This document shows positions 10,826-22,134 of a DNA stretch of 64,000 bases, piece by piece. Made by a program: the position numbers and the translations under genes. The notes under the pieces were generated by a model, which saw nothing but the letters and a program-made list of their open reading frames with translations, was not told the origin of the DNA and searched no databases. The DNA is from Bryoerythrophyllum caledonicum. Lineage: Eukaryota > Streptophyta > Bryopsida > Pottiales > Pottiaceae. The stretch covers positions 11,847,218 through 11,911,217 of the forward strand of contig OZ020514.1 of the NCBI GenBank assembly GCA_963971425.1, read 5' to 3'. The number at the start of each line of letters is the position of its first letter. Within the stretch, counting starts at the first letter, position 1.

Positions 10826-11376
10826 ATTGTATGAATTTTTTGACCTTGAAATTTGGCATGAATGTTTTTATCATAAAGATCATGTTGTGCCAAAAATTTC
10901 ATGGTAAATAGACAATTTCTCAACCGTTGGGAGGGTGTCAAAGTTGGTAGCAATGAAATGGTTTCCCCCATTGTTTCCCACAACTACACATGTTGGTAGA
11001 TTGTGGATTTCTTTTTTTGTATTAATCTTTTGGCCTTGAAATTTTTATCATATGCTACTAACATGAAGAGGTTTCTATTCCAAGAATTTCATGGCTAAAA
11101 AAAAAGAATTCAATCTTTGGGAGGCTGTCAAAGTTGGCAGCAGTGAAAAAATTTCCACAGCTACCAATGTTGGTAGATTTTGAATAACTTTTTTTCGGTG
11201 AATCTTTTGGCCTTGAAATTTGGCATAGATGTAATTAAATTAAAGATAATTCTTTGGTAAAAACTTAGTGGTAAAATACTAATTTTTGAGCTCTCAGGAG
11301 GCTTTCAAAGTTGGCAGTACTGATATTTTTCTCACTGCGAAATCAAAAACGACATTTTGATTGGTACCCCACTGTA

Positions 11377-12292
11377 CATAGATCCGTGTAAGTTTTTGCA
11401 ATTTGCAAATCAAGGAGCAATGAACTATTGGTAAAATAGTTTTCATATTTCTTCAAAAGTGACCATCTACAGGCCTCTTGTCCTTATCCCATTAGCACCT
11501 AGGTCATGTTTCTCCAAAACCAAGATATGTACTCATTTTTTTCGTTAAATTAAATTTGATGGAAATATAATGCCTAATTTTAATATCCAACCTTACAAAA
11601 TTTAACTTAAACTATGACTTGAACTTTGTAGAAAATTTGCACAACATCCAACGGTTGATGGATTAGATTAGAGTGTTTGTTGTTACCATATATTGATAAT
11701 GAAAATTGTAGGCTTTGAAGGATATACTACTTTATCCATTGATAGATTCTTGCAAGAATATTTATACTTCAAATAAAAGAGGTTCACATGTGCACTAGGT
11801 CAATAGCTTTGCATTGACATATCATTCGTGAAGAAAACATTTATACATGATTATTGATGATTTTTTTTTTGGTCTGCTGGATTGTATACAAAAATGTTCC
11901 AAACTTAATATACAAATTGAAACGGAAGTTTTGTATGCAATGAGAAAGATCAACAATCACAGTACAATGAAGAATTTCTGAAAGACAGATTTCAATCAGA
12001 ATTTAAGACCAAAATCATGTTGCATGTGTATGAAATACAATATAGTATGTGGCATGGTATTCATTGTATTTTAGTGTATTTGTTGTATTATGTGTTGTAT
12101 TCCTAGCTTTTCCAGAAGTTCTATAAGTTTCAAATCATGATCTAATTTTTGCAAAGTGTTCATGTAATGTATGTGCAAATCCAAACTTCAAAATTTTCAA
12201 CCTGATTCCTCGTGGATTTCATGCAAATTAAGTCTTAACACCTCCATAGTCTCATTTTGGGTCTCGTGGGCACTCAAGGGCTAAGGGATTAA
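11377..12292 (-). mobile_element. Diverged TTAA-ended element (inverted copy of 56146-56655) plus unassigned flank
   Basis: From about 11640 to the TTAA at 12289-12292 the sequence, read on the minus strand, parallels 56146 onward: TTAA-CCC start, AATTTGCATGAAATC, ATTACATGAACACT, and the GAATACCATGCCACATACTA block. The part between 11377 and 11640 is unassigned. Confidence 0.5.
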
Positions 12293-13410
12293 ATTGTCTT
12301 ACCTTATTTGGGTTTTGTAAAGTGTGGGCTTCAGAACATTTTAGAGTACCATAGAAAGTAGTAATAAGAACTCCGGCCCCCGGAGGAGGGACAAGGATAA
12401 GTGGAAGGAAACTACTGCCCTTTGTACCATAGTAACGTAATAGGTTTACCATGAAATAGCTCTTAAAATTTTTACAATAATAATTGGATAATATAAGGAC
12501 CAAATAGATATACCTATATTTGAGGATATCTTCCTATTTCTAAGCCATTTAGGATTCTGTTTTTTGGTGTTTTGTTTTTTGGAAAAAAATATTTGAAAAA
12601 AAAAACTTTTTTTGAGGGATGATCCATACTTCTTAAAATAAATGCTTGGATCTTTAACCTGTAAACAACAATATGTCCCAAAATGGGACCTTTTCTTAGA
12701 ACCCAAGGAGGTTCCTATGGTGCCAATTTTGAACAATTTTCTTTGAGACTTTCACTATGAATGGTGCTTCTAAAAGCTCAATGGATATAAATATATAAAT
12801 ATATATGATTTTTATTTTTTTTCTAAACCCAACATTTTCAAATGAAGAAATTATGCCACCAAGAGCAATATTTATGGGAGGACAAGCAATTCATGCTGGT
12901 TGCAAACTTACTCAAAAAATCTAAGAATGTTTTAACAACTAATCAACATTACTTCCTTCAAGATTTAACCAAAAAAAATCCAATTGTCCAAAATCTTCAC
13001 ACCAAGATGAGTAAAAACTTCACACCAAGAGGTGTCAAAAGTTTATGTGTAGGTGGCAAAAAGTCTTTCATTCTTCAAAAGACTATTATCTTTTTAAAAC
13101 TTTGACTAACTTTACAAACAACTTTACTAAACATGAAAAGAAAAAAAACTCCATTTGGAAACAACCCCTTTTGTTGTACCAAAATTTACCAGCATCTACC
13201 AAGTCCACCCCTCGTATCTAGCACAAAAATAGATAGCTCTTTGCACAACAACATCTAGGCTATTCTAACAGATTCTATCATAAAGCGAACAACATCTGGG
13301 TTGTTCTAACAGATACTGTTGTAAAGAGAGCTAACTAACAAATGTTGTTGTAAAGAGAGAGCTAACTAACAAATGTTGTTGTAAAGAGAGAGCTAACTAA
13401 CGAAAGCCTC
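12293..13410. other. AT-rich intergenic DNA with short tandem repeat
   Basis: No convincing gene. A SINE 3' fragment (AAGAACTCCGGCCCC) lies near 12368. About three copies of a 31-bp unit (GTTGTAAAGAGAGAGCTAAC) occupy 13318-13401. Confidence 0.5.
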
Positions 13411-13700
13411 CCCATAACCAACAAAAACCCATAGCCAACGCTTATAAAATTTGGGAATATCCAACCCTCTTCCACCCCATTACCACCAATTGAGTTCCAA
13501 ATGAAGGTTTGCTATTAGTCAAGACCCTTACTTTTGGTCGTTGGTTATGGGGGGGTACCTACTGCTGCCCACCCACTGAACATGGCTGCACAGTTTGAAA
13601 ATTTATAACTAATTCAGTTTTCATCAAAAAAACATGAAATCACTTGGGTTAGAATTGTAATTTCATTGGGTCGGAATTGTAATTTTCTCAATTTAAGTTC
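13411..13700 (+). repeat. Dispersed ~300-bp repeat, copy 1
   Basis: It shares ordered blocks (TATAAAATT, TTTGCTATTAGTCAAG, TTGAAAATTCATAACTAATTC or variants, GAAATCACTTGGGTT) with copies at 19690-19980, 30800-31115 and, inverted, 56960-57275. A MITE or short retroelement is likely; no ends were fixed. Confidence 0.6.
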
Positions 13701-14047
13701 GTTGTTGAGGTTGGTGGTTTTTTCAATTTTAGTTTGGGGTTGTTAGGTTGGAGCCTAGGGCCAACCTTTCAGAAATTCTGGGGCGCCCTTGCGGGCACCG
13801 CAGGGGGGTTGGAAATAGTTTTCAACCAGCAATTGACGCGTCTCGGTATAACCTCACTAACTGCGTCATTGCCCCAAGCGCAAAGATAACTTTGCTCTCT
13901 ACAACCTCCTCCTCTTATACCACATATCCCTCCCAACACCTCCAATCGATATGGGACAAACCCCCAACCCCCTAAACCCACACAACCCTCACGAGCTCCT
14001 GTTGTGTGCATAGCCAGCTTCAGGGTTTAAGGCATCCATAGGTTTAG
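13701..14047. other. Unassigned region upstream of the methyltransferase leader
   Basis: A GC-richer patch at 13770-13830 (GGGGCGCCCTTGCGGG) stands out, but no frame or family is recognised. Confidence 0.4.
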
Positions 14048-14590
14048 GTTTAGTTCGAAGCGTATGCGATGTGAGGTGAGCTTGTTGTGTGGTTTTTGGG
14101 GTTTAGTTCGAAGTGTATGTGATGTGAGGTGAGCTTGTTGTGTGGTTTTTGGGGTTTAGTTCGAAGTGTATGTGATGTGAGGTGAGCTTGTTGTGTGGTT
14201 TTTGGGGTTTAGACCCGATTGTGCGGTTTGGGTTGAGGTTACCTGGAAGCTTTTATTGCATGTGCTCATGTTGTGTGGATAGCGAGGTTTAGGTTTAAGG
14301 AATCGATAGGTTTGGGTTTAGGTCGAAGTGTATGTGATGTGAGGTGAGCTTGTTGTGTGGATAGTGAGGTTCAGGTTTCAGGAATCGAGAGGTTTAGGTT
14401 TAGTTTGAAGCTTTTGTGCAGTGTGTGTGATGTGAGGTGAGCTTGTTGTGTGGTTTTTTGAGGTCTAGACCCGATTGTGCGGTTTGGGTTGAGGTTACCT
14501 GGAAGCTTTTGTTGCATTCTTCGATAGAAGGTGCACCTCTTGATGCGGATTGTGAGGTTTAGGCCAAGGTTTAGGTTAACCTGTTGATGT
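14048..14590 (+). repeat. 53-bp minisatellite and longer derivatives before METTL21
   Basis: Three near-perfect 53-bp units (GTTTAGTTCGAAGTGTATGT, then GATGTGAGGTGAGCTTGTTG and TGTGGTTTTTGGG) run from about 14051. They are followed by scrambled longer units, including ACCCGATTGTGCGGTTTGGG at 14213 and 14468. The array ends about 130 bp before the methyltransferase ATG, so it probably forms its promoter or leader. Confidence 0.75.
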
Positions 14591-14719
14591 GAATGTGTAG
14601 ATTCGCGCTTCGAGCCATTGAGATGAATTGCGAGGTTTAGGTTGAGGTTTACCGGGAAGGAGCATCTGTTGCATCCTCCATGAGCATATGATAAGCTTTT
14701 TAGATTCAGGTTGCGCAAG

Positions 14720-15373
14720 ATGAAATTCTCGGAGTATCCCGTGGTGGACCTGACGGTCGCGGGCCAGACGCTGCACTTCGAGCAGGACAACGGCTCGATG
14801 TACGTCGGGACGTCCGTGTGGCCGTCCTCCCTCGTCCTGGTTAAATGGGTAGAGCACGTCGTCCAAAACCGCGTCCCCTCTGTGTGCCCGTCGCTCGATT
14901 TCGCAGGGAAGAAGGGGATCGACCTCGGCACGGGCGTGGGAGTGGCCGGCATGGGCCTGGCGCTCCTGGGGTTGAACTGCCTCCTCACGGACATCGCCCC
15001 CGTCATGCCCGCCCTGAAGAGGAACTTCAAGAAGAACCTCGGGAGCGTCAAGGGGAAGGTGAAAGTGGCGCAGCTCTACTGGGGAAACGTGAAGCAGATC
15101 GAGGCGCTGAAGCCGCCGTTTGACTACGTGATCGCGGGCGACGTGGTGTACCTGGAGAACATCGTGGAGCCGCTGCTGCAGACCATGAGCGCGCTCGCGG
15201 GCCCCGAAACCGTCGTCATCCTCGGCTACCAGATCCGGCAGGCGGAGGCGCACGAGATGTTCTGGCGCTTGTGTCCCGAGTATTTCCAGGTCGTGAAAGT
15301 GCCGCGGGAGGAGCTCCATCCCGAGTATTGTTGGCCGGAGAACGAGGTGTATGTGCTCAAGAAAAAAACCTAG
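14720..15373 (+). CDS. METTL21-family protein-lysine methyltransferase
   Basis: This single-exon frame encodes 217 residues. SAM-binding motif I is DLGTGVGVAGMG (68-79), the motif II region reads LLTDIAPVMPALKRN, and the family-typical acidic motif is GDVVY (140-144) after FDYVIA. The N-terminus (VDLTVAGQTLHFEQDNG, then TSVWPSSLVLVKW) is the usual strand and W-P motif of METTL21 and related enzymes. Known role: these enzymes methylate lysines of cytosolic proteins such as Hsp70 or eEF1A; the substrate here cannot be read. A TGA lies upstream in frame, so ATG 14720 is the first start. Coding GC content is far above that of the flanks. The L3 gene converges on it from the right. Confidence 0.88.
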   Translation: MKFSEYPVVDLTVAGQTLHFEQDNGSMYVGTSVWPSSLVLVKWVEHVVQNRVPSVCPSLDFAGKKGIDLGTGVGVAGMGLALLGLNCLLTDIAPVMPALKRNFKKNLGSVKGKVKVAQLYWGNVKQIEALKPPFDYVIAGDVVYLENIVEPLLQTMSALAGPETVVILGYQIRQAEAHEMFWRLCPEYFQVVKVPREELHPEYCWPENEVYVLKKKT

Positions 15374-16103
15374 GGCTAGGGTTTCAGGTGAGAATTTTAG
15401 CTGTAGTGCTCTAGGGTTGCTGATGACTGCCTAAATTTGAGATTCTTGTGGCAATGGCTTTTTTTCTCAGTGGAGTTCATTGAGCATTCTTGTTTTCGCC
15501 TGAGTTTGGTCATGGAAACATATAACCAGATTCTAACTTGGAGGAGACTGACAAAGATGTGTCCAGGAAATGCATATTTTCAGGTTCAGCGTGAGGATTT
15601 AGGGCTTAGGTTTAAGAATTTAGGGTCAGGATTAAGAGTTAAGAATGTAGTCTTTGTTGCTGCCAAACAGGACAGTCCAGATCATCAGAGTGATGATACC
15701 ATGTGGGAGAGATTCTGGAAGTCTTCGGCAACTGCCAATAACCGTGGGACAAGGAGCCGACGACACCCTCGTTGATAAGCATATCTCGTCCATGAAGGTA
15801 GAAAATGGAGTTCTTTAACAAGAAAAATAGTACAGGTTAGCGAAGGTCTCGTCCCTGCTCTTCCGTAACCTACAAACCGCTTCATTTCAAAGAGACAAAT
15901 TGAAGGTGAAATGCACAGGACGTTCACATGAAATGACTTTCTTCGAAGATGATCCCGGCAAAGGAACCGCAGTAGTAACAGTTTTCTGTCCAACCCTACC
16001 GGAGCAAATTTGAGCTACCTGCGACAATTCTAATGGTACCATGCAACCAGTTGAGAGAAATAACAAACAAAATGACCTACAGTACAGAGTAGAATGCCTT
16101 GAC
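15374..16103. other. Convergent 3' region between METTL21 and L3
   Basis: Presumed 3' UTRs of both genes. Several TTTAGGGTT-like words occur at 15590-15645. No further gene is seen. Confidence 0.5.
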
Positions 16104-17627
16104 CTAATTCTTAGGAATGTTCTTGCCGACGATCTTGGCGGGCGTTATCCTGAGCAGGTTGCCGGGCTTGCCCGGAAGCGCGCCCTTGACGATGAGCGCG
16201 CGGAGCTCGGTGTCCACCTTGACGACCTCCAGCTTGCGGACCTTGGTCCGGCCGCCTCCCATCTGCCCAGGCATCTTCTTCCCGGGGTACACGCGCCCGG
16301 GCGTCGTTCCGGCTCCGATGGAACCCAGCTGCCTCTTCGACTTGGAACCGTGAGTCATTTGGCCCCTAGCGAAGTTCCATCTCTTGATACCACCTGTGGA
16401 GGAAAAAAAAACACACGATCAGCTCTCCTCTTCACGCAACTAAACCCTAATGCAGTCGTAAGAGCCAACAGATGTGCAAGCCTTTCAGATCAAGTTCAAA
16501 ACGTTGCTGAAAGAGGCCAAGATGTGCACCACCAGCTCTCGAATCAACACTTTAACCTTGCTCCTTGAAAATTGAAAGCAAAAGGATTGTAAGACCATGA
16601 AAACAAACATAATAGATGCCAGAATATGCATCACCAGTAGCTCTCAAAATATAGTACTTCAAAATGCAAATTGAAAATTGACGACAAAAGAATGTAAGAC
16701 CGGAAAATCCAAAAGATCCACATCTCTTTCAGATAAAAATTCAAAGCTGAAAGAGGACGCCACACTCGAAATGTACACCATCGGCACACAGCAGCCTCGA
16801 AAATTGAAGGCAAAAGGAGCCAAGACCACAGCGAAAAGAAAGACTGATTGTATCCACAGCAGACGCAACCCTAGAACATGAATGCAGCCACAGAATGCAG
16901 ACCTAAACACGAAATTTTAACATGAAATCACGACTTGAACCTTCGAAGCGCTCCTTGAAAATTGAAGGCAAGGCCAGAGCAAAGAGGAAGACCGATTCTA
17001 TCCAACCCTAGAACATGGATGCAGGCACAGAATGCAGAGAAATGCAAGAGATGGCGCACCTTGGAAACCCTTGCCGATGCTGTTTCCGACGACGTCAATC
17101 AAGTCGCCTTCCTTGAACATGTCCTCGAGCGCGAGGCGCTGGTTGGGCTCGTAGCCGTCGGTGGCGACGACGCGGAACTCCTGCAGGTGGCGCATGGGGA
17201 TGGCGTCGATCTTGGTGAGGTGACCGAGCTCGGGCTTGGTGAGCTTGCGGTCGCGCACGCGGCGGTACCCGACCTGCACGGCGGTGTAGCCGTCGGTGGC
17301 GTCCGTCTTCACCTGCGTCACAATGTTGCCCTCATGGAAGCCCACCACGGTGCACGGCACCGCCAGCCCGTTCTCCGTGAACACCGTCATCATGCCCATC
17401 TTGGTGCCCATCATCCCCACGCCCGCTTCCACGCCCATGCTCACCACTCCCCTCGAGGAAGAAGACGAACAAGCGACTGCGGATTGCGACGCGACGCGCG
17501 CGTGAAGCTCACCCCCCCCGCAAACCAAGCTCGTCTTCAAGGTGGTCGCCTTCACAGCAGAGGTCTTCTGGAGCGACAGGCTCGTAAAGCTCGCAGTCAC
17601 GGCGGAAATCGACGCCGCTGCCGCCAT
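16104..17627 (-). CDS. RPL3: 50S ribosomal protein L3, chloroplastic
   Basis: Two exons, 17627-17060 and 16393-16104, join in phase across a 666-bp GT-AG intron and give 285 residues. About 65 N-terminal residues ([10 protein letters not shown], rich in Ser, Thr and Ala with few acidic residues) look like a plastid transit peptide. The bacterial-type L3 domain follows: [41 protein letters not shown] across the splice, then [20 protein letters not shown] and [15 protein letters not shown]. Known role: an early-assembly protein of the large plastid ribosomal subunit, near the peptidyl-transferase centre. The ATG at 17627 is chosen over the upstream in-frame ATG at 17711 because it gives a standard transit peptide. 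The intron carries repeated CTCCTTGAAAATTGAAGGCA phrases. Confidence 0.92.
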
Positions 17628-19689
17628 TGGAAAGCCCTCTCTCAGAGTGAGCGACTCGCCTCTGTTCTCTCGCCCGTGGAGCGGCGAATTGAGCTGCAAT
17701 TCGGGCTGCAACGGCGACGAGCACGCGAGAAGAGAAACTCTGGCTCGGAGAAGACGACTTCACGGTCTCCGTCTGTGTGGATAAGGGGTCCGCAAAGCCG
17801 ACTCTATCTTGTGAGATCCTAGATCAGAGAGGGTGAGATGTTTGATGTTTGTAGATGCTGCCGCTTCTTAGTCCCGTGACGAGTTTCGGTGTGGGAGAGT
17901 TTGGGTTTTGTGTTATCTGGGGCTTTGTGGATTGGGAACCGGTTCGCATGGTGGGGAGCGCTTAGGGAGCGTGGATGGGACTTATCAGTTTTCTTACCTT
18001 GGATAAATTACAAACATGCGCCAGATTTGGCTACCGTATACCAGTGGATGGAGATGGTAAGAACTTATTAGAGGTTTGAAGTTAGCTGAGGGTTTGGCTC
18101 GGTGGAAGATTTGGTAATTTCATTCATCAGCTAATGTCAAAGCTCGAGGAGACATGGTTGTGCTGAAAATTTTGATTTGTGGTCAAGATGCCTTGATTTT
18201 AATAGCGTCATTGACACTCCAAGGATCGTAAATTGTAGTTGCAATTCAATAACTAGAGTTGTACCCGCCTCCGTATCACACTCTCCGGCCTCCATGTCAG
18301 GTTGGGTCGAATCTTTGGCAAGGTGATTCCGGTGAGCATGACAATGCGTAACCAAAAAATCCAACGTGTAAGTTGACATCTACATTAGTTTTGATTGTTT
18401 GCACCTAGAGGTATAAATTGCTATTTAGGTCGGTGGGATGGAGGTAGGAATTGATGCATTCGCACCAGAAATAGTGGTGAGGAAATAAATGACATGGCAT
18501 CCTATGTGGTGAATGAAATCATGATAAGGACTGTGGAGGTACTAGACTAGAGGTAGCTTGGAGGTGGGAAGTATTTGCGCAATTTCTTGGTGCTTCACAA
18601 TTCTTTTGAAGATGGACATGTGCACCCTTACTATCTACAAGTCACCGCCACAATAATGAAGGTATGGAGGGTATGCAAGTAGTGGCACTTTAGCTATTTG
18701 TAAAGTGGTTTGGTGCGTACGCACGGTTTCATACTTTTGTAAATCTTGACTTCTTGTCAACAAATAAAACTAATTTCTATCCTCTCCTGTGAAAAAGATT
18801 TCAATTTATCCGATTTCCACAGATATAGGGAATTTTCAAGGATGTACAAACCTCCAAGTGCGAACTGACCCTAAGACTACAAGAATGGTTATAAGTTAGT
18901 TGAGATTACAACTAGCTGAGGTTATAAGTTAGCGGCATTATAACTTATGAGAGATGTGAGGGATGAGTGCACTATGCAAATCACCAAATGACAATGCCAA
19001 CTCACATTTGAGATTCACCAAAAGAAAATGAAGGATTCTCCACCAAAATAAATTAGACAGACGGTCAAGCTGTGTCAATTTCATAGACCTTCTGTACATA
19101 ATGAGTCTGTTTATCATATGCCATTCTTGAATCTACAATAAAATGTACCAGCAACAATGTTCGATGATGTGAAAATCAAGTGTAATCAAACTTTGTAAAG
19201 TTTGATTATCACATTATCAAAGTTTGATTTTGAAAACTGGATATTTGATAACTCAACTAAATATGATCATGTGGCTTCAATTCAAGTCCTCGAGCCTTCA
19301 AGCACTTCTTCCACTACAAGGAACCATGTCGCTCTTCACTGATGTAGAATGTGGAAAGAGGAGTTTTTTCTTGTTTTTTAGTACCCGACTTACTCACCAA
19401 TTTCTAAAATGTTTGATATAGTAAGTGAAGGGCGGTAGGGTTGCTAGTAGTGTTCGTCTCCAAAGCATCCAACGTGAGCCGGTAGCAAGTGGCTGTCTTG
19501 AGACAACAGTCTGTACTTGTCACGCTCCTGGCAATTAATCCTGTATGAACGTCATTTATATGCTAGAGATAGTGTCATGAACCTTCTACAAGCACCAATA
19601 GCTCTTCACCTATTGACAACAAGAAACCATGAGCGATAGTTATCTTGTTGTCTCTATCACAACCCTCACAACCCAGCGCTAGAGTCGAT
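17628..19689. other. Intergenic region left of the RING gene
   Basis: The first few hundred bases are the L3 promoter and leader. The rest is unassigned AT-rich DNA; a perfect small palindrome (AATCAAACTTTGTAAAGTTT, completed by GATT) lies at about 19177-19204. No gene recognised. Confidence 0.45.
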
Positions 19690-19980
19690 GAAGAAACCCC
19701 TTGGTAACCAACCAAAATCCATATCTGACACTAATAAAATTGGAGTTTGTTCAACCCACTTCCATCCCACTACCACATATTCACCCATCCAAACCGAGGT
19801 TCAACAATCACTCACAATGCCTCACTTTTGGTCAGGTAACTATTTGCATAAACATGGCAACACACATTGAAAATTCATAACTAATTCACATTTCATCGGA
19901 AAAATATGAAATCACTTGGGTTGAAATTGTAATTCTATCGGCTATCACTGAAAAATAAATATATTATTATTTTTTCTCTC
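19690..19980 (+). repeat. Dispersed ~300-bp repeat, copy 2
   Basis: Same block order as 13411-13700. It ends about 45 bp before the last visible exon of the RING gene (in gene orientation, just downstream), so it may have cut off the 3' part of that gene. Confidence 0.6.
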
Positions 19981-20025
19981 CATATATGCTTAACCTCCTG
20001 GTTATGAGAAAGGGGTTTACCTCAC

Positions 20026-21897
20026 CTGCTCAAGGGCAAACAACGAAGCCTGGATGAGGCTCAACTTGGCCACCACATCGTCCCGGCAACGCTTCAGAGA
20101 AGAGCTCTTATTCTGAGTGTCCATCAAATCCATCAGCACCTTTTCATGCTCCAAGCTAACCTAACACAGAAACATTCAGTTTGTCGTGTCAACTAATTTA
20201 TGACAACAGACATCGGATGCCATATTTAACTAAATCTGGACAATGCGAAGTCCAGAAATAAAGACTGTTGCTGCAATCTCCCCATGATTAAAAAAACCTC
20301 AGTTCAATTCCGTGAAATTCATCCGGAGATGTCGAGATGATACATACAGTCCAAAGTCCAGATTTAGTTAAATACGGTATTAAATTAGAAACTAATATAC
20401 CTTTCGGATATTTTCTTCTAACGCCTCCCCTTTAGCTCGAAGCTGCAGCAGAGCGCTGTCAGCTTCAGCGATCTGTTTCTCCATTCTCTGCAATGGAAAT
20501 GGCAATATTAGACTGCTATCTCAAATCCAAATGAGTCAAATAAGTAGAAAACAATGACCCTTGTGGAGGAGGTATGAGTCTTCTACATATAATGAAGGTG
20601 AGAATGAGGTTCAGAGTCAAATTATAAGTAGAAAACCATGACCCTTGTGGAGGAGGTACTTTGAGTCTTCTACATAAAATAAAGGTGAGAACGAGGTTCA
20701 GAGTCAAATTATAAGTAGAAAACCATGACCCTTGTGGGGGAGGTATGAGTCTTCTACATAAAATGAAGATGAGAATGAGGTTCAGAGTGAAAGAAGTAGA
20801 AAACAATGACCCTTGTGGAGGAGGTGTGAGTCTTTAGAACATAAAATGAAGGTGAGAATGAGGTTCATATTGTGCCTCTTTGGTGCGCGTGGAGTCGTGA
20901 AGCTCCTTGTGGAGAATATGGCAGCGTGTCTGAGCCTGCAGGAATCCGTTGCTGAAGTTGCTCTTGTCTGCATCGGCTTTCTCGAGTGTTTGCTGCAACG
21001 ATAGTACGTTGGTGATCATCTTCTGAAGCGATATGTTCAAGGTCTGTGACGAGATTTTTTGCCTGCAACACGGACAAGCTGCAGGTCCGCCGACGTAACG
21101 TGATTTCTTCTCGTGTATTGACAGGTGCCTCGTCACACACTGCACACATTGAACAGGAAATGGTGCCACTAGTAATCAGGTAAAGAAATAACTTCGGAGT
21201 ACAGGACCAACATCAAATAATTTGTCAGCTCCCTTCACAGAAAGCACCTGCTACAGAAACGATTACATCGTCACAGGCAGCTTAGATCCAGAACAAATAT
21301 TTTCTCTCCACAACAACATGTAACAACTTGTATGTCATGACCCACCCTTTTCATTATAATGGCTGCTCAGAATAGCAACCTCTATATATATATATTTAGC
21401 ACGCAGAACCTTATACATATGTAAAGGGAGCTTGACTGTTGATTTTCAGATCCTTGCTTTGAGATTACACATTTCTAAGATTTGAGCCTCTTCTGTTTCA
21501 AGCTACACTATGAACTTGCAATTGACAAATGCAACCTACCCGTATACATTCAGCTCCCTTTACAACAACCTTGTTTGATTTGTCTGCTATGTTTAGGAAG
21601 CTGCTATAATGGAAAGGGTGGATTACGACATACAAGTTGTTATAAAGAGCAAATATGTATATATTCTGGGCTCAAAGCGCCTGTTATAACGAGATTGTTG
21701 TTGTGTGAGATGCTTTTGTAAAGGGAGCTGACTAGAAGGGCCATCAACCTTAAGTTAAGTGTGTGGCGGAAACAAAATATACCTTGGCACAGAATGTATG
21801 GCCACAGGGAGACAGCAAAATGGGCGAAAAGTCTGGGGATTTCATCAGCTCAAAACAAATCGGACATGTGTTGCTTTCAATCTGATCTGCAATGGAG
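20026..21897 (-). CDS. RING-finger protein with coiled coil (partial gene)
   Basis: Four exons are visible: 21897-21783, 21139-20876, 20487-20401 and 20160-20026, all in one phase. They encode a C3HC4-type RING: CPIC, then CGHTFCAKC across the first splice, then CPCC in AACPCCRQK. A run of about 130 residues rich in Leu, Glu, Lys and Gln follows (MITNVLSLQQTLEKADADK; RMEKQIAEADSALLQLRAKG; VSLEHEKVLMDLMD), predicted as coiled coil. RING proteins are usually E3 ubiquitin ligases; the specific family is not recognised. Exon 2 can only be joined by a GC donor (AAGAG then GCACAA) beside a minisatellite. No initiator exon and no stop codon were found, so the gene is incomplete or damaged. Confidence 0.65.
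20218..20386. mobile_element. MITE in a RING-gene intron, copy 1
   Basis: Terminal inverted repeats CATATTTAACTAAATCTGGA on the left and TCCAGATTTAGTTAAATACG on the right enclose about 165 bp. The sister copy at 22135-22305 has the same ends. No coding sequence. Confidence 0.7.
20543..20869. repeat. Minisatellite, ~84-bp unit, four copies
   Basis: Units starting AGTAGAAAACAATGACCCTT begin near 20543, 20627, 20714 and 20795 (spacing 81-87). The array lies in an intron of the RING gene and touches the 3' end of its second exon (20876). Confidence 0.85.
21226..21731. mobile_element. TIR element in a RING-gene intron
   Basis: GTCAGCTCCCTTCACAG at 21226 and its inverted match TTGTAAAGGGAGCTGAC ending at 21731 bound about 506 bp. 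Internal inverted blocks (CATATGTAAAGGGAGC, CAGCTCCCTTTACA) repeat the theme. No clear target duplication and no coding sequence. Confidence 0.55.
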
Positions 21898-21941
21898 CTG
21901 CCAAAACAACAGCCAACTCACTGTAATATCATCCCACCATC

Positions 21942-22062
21942 CACTACAAGAAAACACGGTGTTTAGCAACAATTGTAGCGTGGTTTTATGTACAAAGCAA
22001 GCCCATAGGCATTACTCAGGAATTTTTCAAAACATTGCTGAACACCCCGTTTTCTTGTAGTG
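21942..22062. mobile_element. CACTA-type MITE (121 bp)
   Basis: It starts CACTACAAGAAAACAC and ends GTTTTCTTGTAGTG with a 3-bp duplication ATC on both sides (21939-21941, 22063-22065). These are classic CACTA (En/Spm) hallmarks. It lies just upstream of the first visible RING exon. Confidence 0.9.
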
Positions 22063-22134
22063 ATCGTAATAAGTGATGGCCTCAACACTAGTTTAGGGTT
22101 CCCATATGAAGAAAGAAAACAACAAAACCTAATA

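Larger units (their letters stand above)
9430..11374 (+). mobile_element. Tc1/mariner element with very long terminal inverted repeats
   Basis: The element starts CAGTGGGGTACC at 9430 and ends GGTACCCCACTG at 11374. It is flanked by TA on both sides (9428-9429, 11375-11376), the Tc1/mariner target duplication. The inverted arms run about 9430-10010 and 10818-11374. Only a C-terminal piece of transposase remains inside (10511-10825), so the copy cannot move by itself. A hAT MITE sits within it. Confidence 0.85.

Noticed and set aside
14371..15319. Minus-strand frames of 226 and 247 codons over the methyltransferase
   Set aside because: They are shadows of the GC-rich METTL21 exon and run into the minisatellite; no domain is visible.
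16962..17822. 286-codon plus-strand open frame
   Set aside because: It is antisense to exon 1 of the plastid L3 gene; the GC-rich exon leaves the opposite strand open by chance.
20543..20869. Another array-like repeat considered as CRISPR
   Set aside because: Whole 84-bp units are repeated with no variable spacers; a minisatellite in an intron.
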